The notes below the pieces were generated by a model, which saw nothing but the letters and a program-made list of their open reading frames with translations, made no database searches and had not been told where the DNA came from. Made by a program: the position numbers and the translations under genes. A DNA stretch of 16,842 nt from an uncultured Bacteroidota bacterium (lineage in GTDB: Bacteria > Bacteroidota > Bacteroidia > Chitinophagales > Chitinophagaceae), in contig CALLKA010000196.1 of the NCBI GenBank assembly GCA_938008665.1, positions 1-16,842 on the forward strand, read 5' to 3'. Below are positions 8,097 through 16,093 of this stretch, piece after piece (position 1 is the first letter of the stretch; the number at the start of each line of letters is the position of its first letter).

Positions 8097-8687
8097 ATGG
8101 ATGATTTGCTGATTTACCTCAGATTAGGATTTAGACATATCATAGATATCAATGGATCGGATCATATCCTATTTATATTGGCCTTAGTGATTAGGTATGT
8201 TTGGACCGATTGGAAAAAGATATTGGTTTTAGTCACTTCTTTTACGATTGGCCATTCTGTTACACTTGCATTAAGCACATTACAATGGGTTAATTTTCCT
8301 CCTAGTATAATTGAGCTTTTAATACCCATCACCATCCTATTAACTGCGATTTCCAATTATTTGGTGAAAGATTTCAGTTTTACATCCAAATATCCTTTCC
8401 TCTACTTTGCGGCCCTTTTCTTTGGGCTCATCCATGGGTTGGGCTTTAGTAACTACTTAAAAAGCCTTTTAGGGCAGGAAGAAAGCCTTTTAGGGCCGCT
8501 TTTTTCATTTAATTTCGGCTTAGAGCTAGGACAGCTATTGATTGTTAGCATTATTTTACTTTTTTCATTTATATTCGTATCCCTTTTTAAGGCAGATCGA
8601 AAGCTATATCTAAGAATTGGATCTTTGATTGCTTTTTATTTTGCATTTAATATGGTGTTTGATCGTTTAGTTCCTTTTTTTAATTAA
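8097..8687 (+). CDS. HupE/UreJ-family membrane protein
   Basis: This 196-residue protein with about six hydrophobic helices shows the HupE/UreJ pattern: FRHIIDINGSDHILF (residues 12-26, with H14, D17, D22, H23), FTIGHSVTLALS (H53), FGLIHGLGF (H113) and FNFGLELGQL (E143). The family is linked to nickel or cobalt uptake for hydrogenase and urease in other bacteria; conserved His/Asp residues in the membrane fit metal handling. No urease or hydrogenase gene is in the window, so the metal and client are unknown. The loop after H113 carries a tandem 7-residue duplication (KSLLGQE/ESLLGPL). The M1 zinc peptidase gene starts 9 bp downstream, so the two are almost certainly co-transcribed. Confidence 0.85.
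   Translation: MDDLLIYLRLGFRHIIDINGSDHILFILALVIRYVWTDWKKILVLVTSFTIGHSVTLALSTLQWVNFPPSIIELLIPITILLTAISNYLVKDFSFTSKYPFLYFAALFFGLIHGLGFSNYLKSLLGQEESLLGPLFSFNFGLELGQLLIVSIILLFSFIFVSLFKADRKLYLRIGSLIAFYFAFNMVFDRLVPFFN
8460..8501 (+). repeat. 21-bp in-frame tandem duplication
   Basis: Two copies of AAAGCCTTTTAGGGC begin at 8461 and 8482, a period of exactly 21 bases or seven codons. They encode KSLLGQE and ESLLGPL in a loop of the HupE-like protein. The 15-base core is identical, and the remaining six bases of each unit differ in part. Confidence 0.85.
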
Positions 8688-8696
8688 AAAATTGAT

Positions 8697-11108
8697 ATGA
8701 TGAATTTTAAAAAATTAGTAAGTATTTGGTTGGTAATGATTGCAAGTGTTACTGTGTTAATTGCACAAGACATTCGTAACAATCCAACGTCCAATCATGG
8801 AAACAAGTTTGAACAATTAGGTACCATTTTGCCAACGCCTAACGAATATCGAACAGCGAGTGGTGCGCCTGGTGTCAAGTATTGGCAACAAAGAGCTGAC
8901 TACGATATTAAAGCAACTTTGGATGAGAAAAAATTATTATTAACTGGTGCTGAAACAGTCACTTATTTTAATAATTCACCAGATGCATTAACTTATTTAT
9001 GGTTACAGTTAGATGAGAATGAACATAGCACTGTAAATAATGGGGGCTTCCCTGAGGAGAGCAGAATGGGTCGTGCAGTTACACCCGCTACCATAGATAA
9101 AATGATTGAAAAAAAATCAGATAATGGTTTGGGTCATATCATTTCATCATTAACTGATGGTTTAGGTGCGAAATTGAAATATACCATCAATGGTACAATG
9201 ATGCGCATTGATTTACCTGCTGCTTTAAAGCCAGGTCAAAAATTTACGTTTAAATTAAATTGGAGTTATAAAATCACAGATCGTATGACTGTTGCTGGTC
9301 GTGGGGGTTTTGAGTATTTCCCAGAAGACGGTAACTATTTATTTACGATGGCACAATGGTATCCTCGTTTATGTGTTTATTCTGATTTCCAAGGTTGGCA
9401 AAATCATCAATTCACAGGTCGTGGTGAGTTTGCTTTGGTTTTTGGAAATTATAAAGTGGCTATTACAGTTCCAAGTGACCACGTGGTGATGGCAACTGGA
9501 CAAGGACAAAACTATCCGGCGGTATTATCTGCTGCGCAGTTGGCAAGATGGACTAAAGCACAAACTGCAACAGAACCTGTTGAAGTGGTTACTTTAGACG
9601 AGGCAAAAGCTGCAGAAAAAAATAAAGCAACAACCAATGAAACTTGGGTGTTTAATGCAGAAAATGTACGTGACTTTGCATTTGGAAGTAGCCGTAAGTT
9701 TGTTTGGGATGCGATGGCTGCAAATGTGGAAGGTAAAAAAGTAATGTGTATGAGTGCTTATGGAAAAGAGGCGTATGGTTTGTACCGTAAGTTTTCAACG
9801 AAGGCGGTAGCACATACTATAAAAAGCTATTCTAAATTTAGTATTGCATATCCTTATCCTGTAGCACAAAGTATTGAAGCATCAAATGGTATGGAATATC
9901 CAATGATATGTTTTAACTACGGTCGAACAAGTGCAGATGGAACTTATACAGAGTCTGCTAAAAATGGCATGTTAGGTGTTATTATACATGAAGTTGGACA
10001 TAACTTTTTCCCAATGATTATCAATAGTGATGAGCGTCAATGGTCATGGATGGATGAGGGATTAAATTCGTTCGTTGAATATTTGACAGAAGAATTGTAT
10101 GACAATAAATTCCCTTCTCGTGGTGGACCAGCTTGGACAATTGCTGATTATATGCGTTTGCCTAAGGATCAATTAGAGCCAATTATGACGAATAGTGAAA
10201 ACATTATTCAATTTGGCCCAAATGCTTATACTAAGCCAGCAACAGCAATGAATATTTTGAGAGAAACAATTATGGGTCGTGAATTATTTGATTATGCATT
10301 TAAGGAATATGCGCGTCGTTGGGCATTTAAACATCCAACGCCAGCTGATTTATTCAGAACCATGGAAGATGCAAGTGCAGTTGATTTAGATTGGTATTGG
10401 AGAGGCTGGTTCTACGGAATTGATCCAGTAGACATTGCTATTGATACAGTAAAACATGCAGTGTATGATGCAACTGCAGCAGCTCCTGCCCCAATGGGTG
10501 GTGCTATGATGCGCGGTGGTCGTGGTGGTATGGGTGCTGCAAGAGGAATGGATAAACCTCAGGTGCCAGAATTTGATGACATTTCAAAAGTTAGAAATAG
10601 GGCGGACAAGTCAATTGTGTTTTTAACAGATTCAGATACAACACTTCGTGATTTTTATTGGAGATATGATCGCGGTATTGAGCCTTATGACACAGCGGCT
10701 AAGCAACCTGCAATGAATTTTGGTGCACCTGAGGCCTTGACAGATGCAGAGAAAGCGAAGTACTCAGATGTTAATTTGTATGAAATCACTTTCTTAAATA
10801 AAGGGGGATTGGTGATGCCTATAATTGTTGAATTTACTTTTGCAGATGGCACTAAAGAAACACAAAAATTATCAGCGCAAATTTGGAGAAAAAATGAAAA
10901 TAAGGTGACTAGTGTTTTCTTGACCAACAAAAAAGCGGTATCTATTCAATTAGATCCAATGCGTGAAACTGCAGATATTGATGAATCAAATAACAAATGG
11001 CCAAATGTATTGGCTCCTTCAAAGTTTACCATGTTTAAAATGAAAGGTTTTGGACGTGGTCAATCTATTGGTTTGTCGCCAATGCAAAATGCACAAAACA
11101 AAAAATAG
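8697..11108 (+). CDS. Secreted M1-family zinc metallopeptidase
   Basis: This 803-residue protein begins with a signal peptide (basic residues 5-6, hydrophobic to about 22, likely cleavage after the Ala near 23), so it is exported. An N-terminal beta domain precedes the catalytic domain. The zinc site is HEVGH (431-435) followed by E454 in WMDEG, which gives HExxH-x18-E with H431, H435 and E454 as ligands and E432 as catalytic base. GMEYP (398-402) occupies the place of the GAMEN exopeptidase motif. M1 enzymes remove N-terminal residues from peptides, so a role in digesting periplasmic or external peptides is likely. After the helical domain, residues about 593-620 form a Met/Gly/Arg/Ala-rich linker, followed by a C-terminal beta-like domain to the end. 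It is co-transcribed with the HupE-like gene and ends before a bidirectional terminator. Confidence 0.92.
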   Translation: MMNFKKLVSIWLVMIASVTVLIAQDIRNNPTSNHGNKFEQLGTILPTPNEYRTASGAPGVKYWQQRADYDIKATLDEKKLLLTGAETVTYFNNSPDALTYLWLQLDENEHSTVNNGGFPEESRMGRAVTPATIDKMIEKKSDNGLGHIISSLTDGLGAKLKYTINGTMMRIDLPAALKPGQKFTFKLNWSYKITDRMTVAGRGGFEYFPEDGNYLFTMAQWYPRLCVYSDFQGWQNHQFTGRGEFALVFGNYKVAITVPSDHVVMATGQGQNYPAVLSAAQLARWTKAQTATEPVEVVTLDEAKAAEKNKATTNETWVFNAENVRDFAFGSSRKFVWDAMAANVEGKKVMCMSAYGKEAYGLYRKFSTKAVAHTIKSYSKFSIAYPYPVAQSIEASNGMEYPMICFNYGRTSADGTYTESAKNGMLGVIIHEVGHNFFPMIINSDERQWSWMDEGLNSFVEYLTEELYDNKFPSRGGPAWTIADYMRLPKDQLEPIMTNSENIIQFGPNAYTKPATAMNILRETIMGRELFDYAFKEYARRWAFKHPTPADLFRTMEDASAVDLDWYWRGWFYGIDPVDIAIDTVKHAVYDATAAAPAPMGGAMMRGGRGGMGAARGMDKPQVPEFDDISKVRNRADKSIVFLTDSDTTLRDFYWRYDRGIEPYDTAAKQPAMNFGAPEALTDAEKAKYSDVNLYEITFLNKGGLVMPIIVEFTFADGTKETQKLSAQIWRKNENKVTSVFLTNKKAVSIQLDPMRETADIDESNNKWPNVLAPSKFTMFKMKGFGRGQSIGLSPMQNAQNKK

Positions 11109-11147
11109 TTTGCTTAAAATTTATTAAAGTAATAAATTTTTAAATTA

Positions 11148-11180
11148 AAAAAGTCCTTCCTGAATAAGGGAGGACTTTTT
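11148..11180. terminator. Bidirectional intrinsic terminator
   Basis: AAAAAGTCCTTCC (11148-11160) pairs with GGGAGGACTTTTT (11168-11180) around a 7-base loop, with one G-T wobble and a run of T or A on both sides. It separates the convergent M1 peptidase and pseudouridine synthase genes. A second weaker structure (CCTAT/ATAGG with an inner CGC-AAAA-GCG) lies at about 11188-11216. Confidence 0.88.
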
Positions 11181-11241
11181 TATTAGGCCTATGCGCAAAA
11201 GCGATACCGAATAGGTAGGGCCTTAAATTTATTATCAAATA

Positions 11242-12288
11242 CTATTGATGTGCTGCTGCTTTATAATTCTTCCATTTTTCAATGACCCCTTGCATGTCGG
11301 AAGGCAATTCACTTTCAAAAACAATTTTCTCGTTAGTGGTAGGGTGAATAAAGCCTAGGGTTGCTGCGTGTAATGCGCATCTTGGACAAATCTCAAAGCA
11401 ATTATCAACAAACTGTTTGTATTTGGTATAAATGGTGCCTTTTAATATTTTATCTCCACCATATTCCCAGTCATTAAACAAAGTATGGCCAATATGTTTC
11501 ATGTGCACCCTAATCTGATGGGTTCTTCCAGTTTCTAAAATACAAGATACCAATGAAACATAATTATAGCTTTCTAATAACTTATAATGCGTAATGGCAT
11601 GTTTGCCTATTTCACCTTCCGGATAAGCGTCAAACATTTTTCTATTTTGTTTGTGCCTAGCAATGTGCGCCTCAATGGTTCCCTCTTCAGAGGCAACATT
11701 ACCCCAAACTAAGGCCATGTATTTTCGTTCTACCGTATGGTTGAAAAATTGTTTCGCTAAATGTGATGCAGCTTCTGGTGTTTTGGCAAGAACAATAAGC
11801 CCTGTCGTATTTTTATCAATACGGTGAACCAAACCAAATCGAGGTAATACATCTTCACTTAAAGTTGGATTCTTCGAAAGCAAGTGATGAGCAACGCCGT
11901 TCAATAAAGTGCCGGTATAGTTTCCAATACCTGGGTGTACGACCATGTTTGCAGGTTTGTTAATGACCATGACAGCATCATCTTCATACACAATATTCAA
12001 ATCCATGGCTTCCGGCTTTAGCTCGGTGTAATCAGGATTTATATAACTCATATACACCACTTCGTCGCCTGGTCTAGTTCGGTAATTGCTTTTGACTACT
12101 TTGCCATTTACGGTTAAAAAACCACCCCCAATTCCGTTTTGTATTTTATTACGCGTAATTCCTTCAATATGACTTTGCAGCCATTTGTCAATACGGGTAG
12201 GTTCTTGACCCTTATCAATATGGAATACGAGTTTTTCGTAAATGGATTCATTTTGTTCTTCGCCTGATATTTCAATTTCTTCTGACAT
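11242..12288 (-). CDS. rluD: RluD-type 23S rRNA pseudouridine synthase
   Basis: This 348-residue RluA/RluD-family enzyme isomerises uridine to pseudouridine in large-subunit rRNA. An S4 RNA-binding domain lies near residues 30-80 (RIDKWL and NGKVVKSNYRTRPGDEV), followed by the catalytic domain with the HRIDKNTTGL motif; D158 is the expected catalytic aspartate. GRTHQIRVHMKHIGH (254-268) is the second family signature, and HAATLGFIHP near 307 the third. Length suits RluD. RluD in E. coli modifies the helix 69 loop; whether this protein has the same targets is inferred from domain layout only. It is divergent from lipB, with a 44-bp gap holding a -7 element for each gene. Its 3' end faces a strong terminator. 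Confidence 0.9.
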   Translation of the reverse strand: MSEEIEISGEEQNESIYEKLVFHIDKGQEPTRIDKWLQSHIEGITRNKIQNGIGGGFLTVNGKVVKSNYRTRPGDEVVYMSYINPDYTELKPEAMDLNIVYEDDAVMVINKPANMVVHPGIGNYTGTLLNGVAHHLLSKNPTLSEDVLPRFGLVHRIDKNTTGLIVLAKTPEAASHLAKQFFNHTVERKYMALVWGNVASEEGTIEAHIARHKQNRKMFDAYPEGEIGKHAITHYKLLESYNYVSLVSCILETGRTHQIRVHMKHIGHTLFNDWEYGGDKILKGTIYTKYKQFVDNCFEICPRCALHAATLGFIHPTTNEKIVFESELPSDMQGVIEKWKNYKAAAHQ

Positions 12289-12292
12289 GATG

Positions 12293-12300
12293 CAAAAGTA
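12293..12300 (-). promoter_or_regulatory. Bacteroidota -7 element of the pseudouridine synthase gene
   Basis: On the minus strand this reads TACTTTTG (TAnnTTTG) and ends 4 bases before the ATG at 12288. A start at the usual distance would fall on or very near the ATG, giving a leaderless mRNA. No -33 box is evident. Confidence 0.55.
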
Positions 12301-12320
12301 GGATATTGCGGCTTAGTTTG

Positions 12321-12328
12321 TAACTTTG
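12321..12328 (+). promoter_or_regulatory. Bacteroidota -7 element of lipB
   Basis: TAACTTTG (TAnnTTTG) ends 4 bases before the ATG at 12333. The start codon choice is well supported by the family N-terminus, so the transcript is probably leaderless. It lies back-to-back with the promoter of the pseudouridine synthase gene. Confidence 0.55.
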
Positions 12329-12332
12329 TATT

Positions 12333-13046
12333 ATGCGTCAAAAAGTGTTTTTTGAAGATTTAGGTGTAAAATCCTATAAGCCAACCTGGGAATATCAGGA
12401 GGAATTGTTATTAAAAAACACCCAGTTGAAATCAATCAATCGGGCAAATGACCAGCCAGCTCATCAAGCGAATACCGAACACCGTTTGTTAATGGTGGAG
12501 CATCTGCCTGTATTTACTTTAGGCAAAAGCGGCAAAAGGGAGCATGTGTTGGTATCCGAAGAACAATTACAAAATTTAGGCATTGAATTTTATCATATCA
12601 ATCGTGGGGGTGATATTACCTATCATGGTTTGCAACAAATAGTGGGGTATCCGATATTAGATTTAGATAAATTTAAAACCGATTTAGGTTGGTATTTGCG
12701 CTGTTTAGAGGAGGTAATCATTCAAGTGCTGGCTGAATACGGATTAAAAGGAGATAGGAGTGCTGGAGAAACAGGGGTGTGGTTATCGCCTGAAGATCCT
12801 TTTATGGCAAGAAAAATTTGCGCCATGGGTATTAAATGTAGTCGTTGGATTACCATGCATGGCTTTGCATTAAATGTAAACACGGACTTATCCCATTTTG
12901 AATATATTGTACCCTGTGGTATTCAAGGAAAGGCTGTCACCTCATTAGAAAAAGAGTTGGGTAGAAAAGTAAATTATGATGAAGTGAAACAAAAAATTAA
13001 ATTTCATTTCGAAAAAGTATTCGACTGCGATTTAGTTACTTCTTAG
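12333..13046 (+). CDS. lipB: Octanoyl-[acyl carrier protein]:protein octanoyltransferase
   Basis: LipB moves the octanoyl group from acyl carrier protein to the lipoyl domains of 2-oxoacid dehydrogenases and the glycine cleavage H protein, the first step of lipoate synthesis in the cytosol. At 237 residues the length is typical. RGGDITYHGLQQIVGYPI (91-108) is the main family signature. K161 in ARKICAMGIK and C195 in IVPCGI fit the catalytic Lys/Cys pair, and RWITMHGFALNVN follows the family pattern. The N-terminus (FEDLGVKSYKPTWEYQEEL) aligns with family starts, which supports ATG 12333. Residues about 38-50 look like a small polar insertion. No lipA is adjacent. The 64 bases after the stop, up to the convergent gene, hold no terminator I can recognise. 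Confidence 0.93.
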   Translation: MRQKVFFEDLGVKSYKPTWEYQEELLLKNTQLKSINRANDQPAHQANTEHRLLMVEHLPVFTLGKSGKREHVLVSEEQLQNLGIEFYHINRGGDITYHGLQQIVGYPILDLDKFKTDLGWYLRCLEEVIIQVLAEYGLKGDRSAGETGVWLSPEDPFMARKICAMGIKCSRWITMHGFALNVNTDLSHFEYIVPCGIQGKAVTSLEKELGRKVNYDEVKQKIKFHFEKVFDCDLVTS

Positions 13047-13110
13047 TTACTATATTTATACTAGATTATTTTTCAATTACATTATAGGTAGGCTGTTGAT
13101 TTAAAGTGCA

Positions 13111-13989
13111 TTAAAACAGCAAGGTCCCTGCAGGCAATGATCTATTGCCTTGCAAGCCACCGCTATGGATTATTAAAATTTTATCAGTCTGTGAAAAGTA
13201 TTTATCGGCTATTAAACTTTTTACTGCCATAAATAATTTGCTAGTATACACAATATCGGTAGGTATTTTTTCTGTTTCCCATAAAAGGTTCATAAAATCA
13301 ATTTGTGCTTGATTTGTTTTAGCATAGCCGCCTAAATGATAATCATGCAGTAAAGTAAATGCCGTTTCTTTACTAGTTATGAGTTGCGTTATTTCCTCTC
13401 GAATGGTTATTTCGTTTTTTAATACTGGTATGCCAATGATATGTTGGTTTGGATTTGCGGCGTTAATTAAACCAGCCATCATGGTACCCGTGCCTACAGC
13501 ACATATAATATGATTATAGCAATTCGTTTTTTGATTCAATAAAATAGTGGCAGCGCCTTTTGCGCCTAATAAACCATATCCACCTTCGTCAACAAAGTAG
13601 GTATTGCTTGTGACATTATTTTGAAGTAATTCGGTCTTCAATAATTGAAAATTATTCCTACCTAAAAATTTTAAATGCATCCCATATTGTTTCGCTTCTT
13701 GTAAAGTGGGGGTGATGGGTTCGTTTTCATTGGATCTAACATAGCCCAGGCTTTGTAAATTATATTTTTTTGCTGCAAAGGCGAGTGCAACCAAATGATT
13801 GGAATAAGGGCCTCCAAAACTGGCAATGATTTCCGCATTCTGTTCCTGTGCTTGTTGCAAATAATATTTAAGTTTAAACCATTTATTGCCGCTTACAATG
13901 GGATGTAGTTCGTCTAATCTTAATACAGCCAATTGTATGCCTTTTGAACAAAAGCTAGGAACTGCTTGTATGTTTATCTTTTCGTTCAA
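13111..13989 (-). CDS. ACC deaminase/D-cysteine desulfhydrase family PLP enzyme
   Basis: This 292-residue protein belongs to the fold-type II PLP family that includes 1-aminocyclopropane-1-carboxylate deaminase and D-cysteine desulfhydrase. K36 in SGNKWFKLKY is the expected PLP lysine, GGPYSNH (59-65) supplies the active-site Ser/Asn, and GTGTMMAG (167-174) is the phosphate-binding glycine loop. The family opens small amino acids to ammonia and a keto acid, with H2S from D-cysteine. Sequence alone does not separate the two activities; the desulfhydrase is the more common assignment when no plant association is known. It is somewhat shorter than characterised members (about 330). The start is a TTG at 13989: an in-frame TGA lies 24 bases upstream and no ATG or GTG is available nearby. 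Confidence 0.85.
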   Translation of the reverse strand: MNEKINIQAVPSFCSKGIQLAVLRLDELHPIVSGNKWFKLKYYLQQAQEQNAEIIASFGGPYSNHLVALAFAAKKYNLQSLGYVRSNENEPITPTLQEAKQYGMHLKFLGRNNFQLLKTELLQNNVTSNTYFVDEGGYGLLGAKGAATILLNQKTNCYNHIICAVGTGTMMAGLINAANPNQHIIGIPVLKNEITIREEITQLITSKETAFTLLHDYHLGGYAKTNQAQIDFMNLLWETEKIPTDIVYTSKLFMAVKSLIADKYFSQTDKILIIHSGGLQGNRSLPAGTLLF

Positions 13990-14015
13990 ATTTTCTCTAT
14001 TAATATAAAATCAGT

Positions 14016-14023
14016 TATTTTTG
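14016..14023 (+). promoter_or_regulatory. Bacteroidota -7 element of the nucleotidyltransferase gene
   Basis: TATTTTTG matches TAnnTTTG and predicts a leader of about 40 bases before the ATG at 14070. No clear -33 TTTG lies at the usual distance. Confidence 0.4.
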
Positions 14024-14069
14024 CGCTGCTTTTAACATCAAGTAAAAATACGATTAAAAAATACAAACA

Positions 14070-14972
14070 ATGAGTGCACCCACATTAGTGATTTTGGCAG
14101 CTGGAATGGCAAGTAGGTATGGAAGCATGAAACAAACTGAAGGATTCGGCCCCAATGGGGAAACGATCATGGAATATTCAATATATGATGCGATTCGTGC
14201 AGGATTTGGGAAAGTTGTTTTTATAATTAGAGAAGAATTTGCGGAGCCATTTAAGAATATTTTTGAACCAAAATTAAAAGGCAAAATCGAAACTGCTTAT
14301 GTGTATCAATCATTAGATAAGTTTACCAATCAATATCCGACACCAGCAGATAGAACAAAACCTTGGGGTACTGCACATGCATTATTATGTACCAAAGGGG
14401 TGGTGAACGAACCATTTGCAGTAATCAATGCAGATGATTATTATGGTGTAGATGCTTTTAAACAAGCTTTTGATTTTTTAACCAATACCTGTTCTGAAAA
14501 AACATATTGTATTTTAGGATATGAATTATCTAATACATTAAGCGATAATGGAACCGTGAGTAGGGGTGTGTGCACTTTGGATAATGAATCGTATTTGACA
14601 AAAATAAATGAGCGTACAAAAATATTTAGAACGGCGAATGGTCAAATTGTTTATGAGGAAGCAGGTGTTGAAACTCCATTAGCAGAAGATACCAGAGTGA
14701 GTATGAACTTTATGTGTTTTGCGCCTGGTTTTATTGATTTATGTGAGCGTGAGTTTGCCTTGTTTTTAGAAAAGCAAGGACAGGAATTGAAGTCAGAATT
14801 TTTTATTCCTTTGGTTGCGGGTCGATTTGCAGAATTAAATTTAGGAAAAGTAAAAGTGATTGCTACAGAAGCAAAATGGTTTGGGGTCACTTATAAGGAG
14901 GATGCTCCAGGCGTTAAAGCGAGTATTGATCAATTAGTAGCAGAGCAAGTTTATCCAACGCATCTTTGGTAA
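14070..14972 (+). CDS. Sugar-phosphate nucleotidyltransferase (NDP-sugar pyrophosphorylase-like)
   Basis: This 300-residue protein has the Rossmann-like nucleotidyltransferase fold. LVILAAGMASRYGSMKQ (6-22) is the nucleotide-binding loop with the catalytic Arg16 and Lys21, PWGTAHALL (98-106) is the base/sugar-binding region, and NADDYYG (120-126) holds the metal-binding aspartates. Such enzymes join a sugar 1-phosphate to an NTP to make an activated sugar for polysaccharide or glycan synthesis. The nucleotide and sugar cannot be told from sequence, and no left-handed beta helix of the GlmU type follows. It stands alone on the plus strand; the convergent protease gene ends 6 bp away, leaving no space for a terminator. 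Confidence 0.85.
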   Translation: MSAPTLVILAAGMASRYGSMKQTEGFGPNGETIMEYSIYDAIRAGFGKVVFIIREEFAEPFKNIFEPKLKGKIETAYVYQSLDKFTNQYPTPADRTKPWGTAHALLCTKGVVNEPFAVINADDYYGVDAFKQAFDFLTNTCSEKTYCILGYELSNTLSDNGTVSRGVCTLDNESYLTKINERTKIFRTANGQIVYEEAGVETPLAEDTRVSMNFMCFAPGFIDLCEREFALFLEKQGQELKSEFFIPLVAGRFAELNLGKVKVIATEAKWFGVTYKEDAPGVKASIDQLVAEQVYPTHLW

Positions 14973-14978
14973 TAGGGG

Positions 14979-16091
14979 TTAGTTAAATGACCTAACGCTG
15001 TACATAAAGTTTTTTAAATTATCTAGTTGTGACTTTCTGTTCCTACTGGCACTACTTGTGAACTTTGGTAATTTAATATTTATATCTTTTGTTGTTTCAT
15101 TGCCTTTTAATGCATTCACAACATCTATAATTTCAGTTGATTTAACAGCAAATGCAACGCCTTCAGCTAACTTTTGTCTTGTACTTATGATGCCTATCAA
15201 TTCACCATTCGAATTAAATATAGGAGCGCCAGAGTAACCAGGATTTGCGCTAATTTGAATTTGGTAGGAACTGCTATCACCTTCATAACCTGTTTGCGCA
15301 CTTAAATAACCTTTGCCGTATACAATATCATTGTCATTACGCGGAAAACCTAGCGTGAAAATTTCTTCACCTAAGTTGGAAATTTTTCTACGAATCGCGT
15401 AGGGGATAGTCTTGGGTTGTTTGTAATCCTTATCTTCAATTTTTAATAGTGCAAGGTCATTTGTTAAATCGCTGTAAATAATAGTTGCATTTAATTCCTG
15501 TCCTTTGCTATTAATAACAATCGCGCCGTTGCCTTTTAATACATGTGCATTGGTAATGATATATCCTTTGGTGTCAATTAAAAATCCAGATCCACCGCTA
15601 ATTAATTTTGCATTTTCAGGAACCTTTGTTTTTACCTCATTCAATAAATGCCCTTGTGCTTGTTGGTTTTTTTTGATCACCTCAACAGCCTTACTTAATT
15701 GTAATAATTGAGAACCATTCAAGCTTGGAGACAAGTACATTACAATAATAGAAGTAAAAATGGCAAAAAATCCACCAAATGAAGCTGCGATGGCGATTAC
15801 TTTTTTATATTTTGTCCATAGCTGTATCACCTTGGTGGGTGTTGCTCCTGCTTCCATTGGCGCCCATTCCCCATTGGCTAATAAATTAGAAAAAACTTGG
15901 TGAGATGTTTGCGCAACATTTTTTCGTTTCGCATAGGCTTCCATTTGATCTAAAAATAGCTTGTGTTCAACGACCATTTGATCAATGTCCGCTGATTTTT
16001 GTCTGATGACATCAAATTGCATTCTTTCCTGATCCGACAATTCGCCAGACAGGTATTTTTCAATGGTTTCTAATAATTGAATGTCTTCCAT
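14979..16091 (-). CDS. Membrane-anchored HtrA-like serine protease with anti-sigma-like N-terminus
   Basis: This 370-residue protein has three parts. Residues 1-96 are cytosolic and begin with LLETIEKYLSGELSDQER, a pattern seen at the start of many anti-sigma factors; no zinc-binding HxxxCxxC is present. Residues about 98-120 form one transmembrane helix, and 125-157 may be a short coiled coil. Residues 165-330 form a trypsin-like S1C (HtrA/DegS-type) domain with GSGFLID, H183 in TNAHV, D212 in TNDLALLKI and S287 in NPGYSGAP, a complete triad. No PDZ domain follows; the last 40 residues are polar and basic. The order implies a cytosolic N-terminus and a periplasmic protease. It starts 2 bp after the sigma-factor stop, so the two are translationally coupled. 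I infer that it regulates that sigma factor, perhaps through its own protease domain; this is not shown by sequence. Confidence 0.88.
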   Translation of the reverse strand: MEDIQLLETIEKYLSGELSDQERMQFDVIRQKSADIDQMVVEHKLFLDQMEAYAKRKNVAQTSHQVFSNLLANGEWAPMEAGATPTKVIQLWTKYKKVIAIAASFGGFFAIFTSIIVMYLSPSLNGSQLLQLSKAVEVIKKNQQAQGHLLNEVKTKVPENAKLISGGSGFLIDTKGYIITNAHVLKGNGAIVINSKGQELNATIIYSDLTNDLALLKIEDKDYKQPKTIPYAIRRKISNLGEEIFTLGFPRNDNDIVYGKGYLSAQTGYEGDSSSYQIQISANPGYSGAPIFNSNGELIGIISTRQKLAEGVAFAVKSTEIIDVVNALKGNETTKDINIKLPKFTSSASRNRKSQLDNLKNFMYSVRSFN

Positions 16092-16093
16092 AA

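Noticed and set aside
11186..11230. Second hairpin beside the 11148-11180 terminator, with AGGCC/GGCCT-like arms
   Set aside because: The arms are short and imperfect. It may add to termination from the minus strand but cannot be supported as a separate element or small RNA.
12114..12341. Minus-strand frame of 75 codons across the pseudouridine synthase start and the lipB start
   Set aside because: It overlaps the real gene start in another frame and runs through both predicted promoters, so it is a shadow frame.
13047..13110. Possible terminator between lipB and the PLP enzyme gene
   Set aside because: The short repeats such as TAGT/ACTA do not form a stable stem with a T-run; nothing convincing is present.
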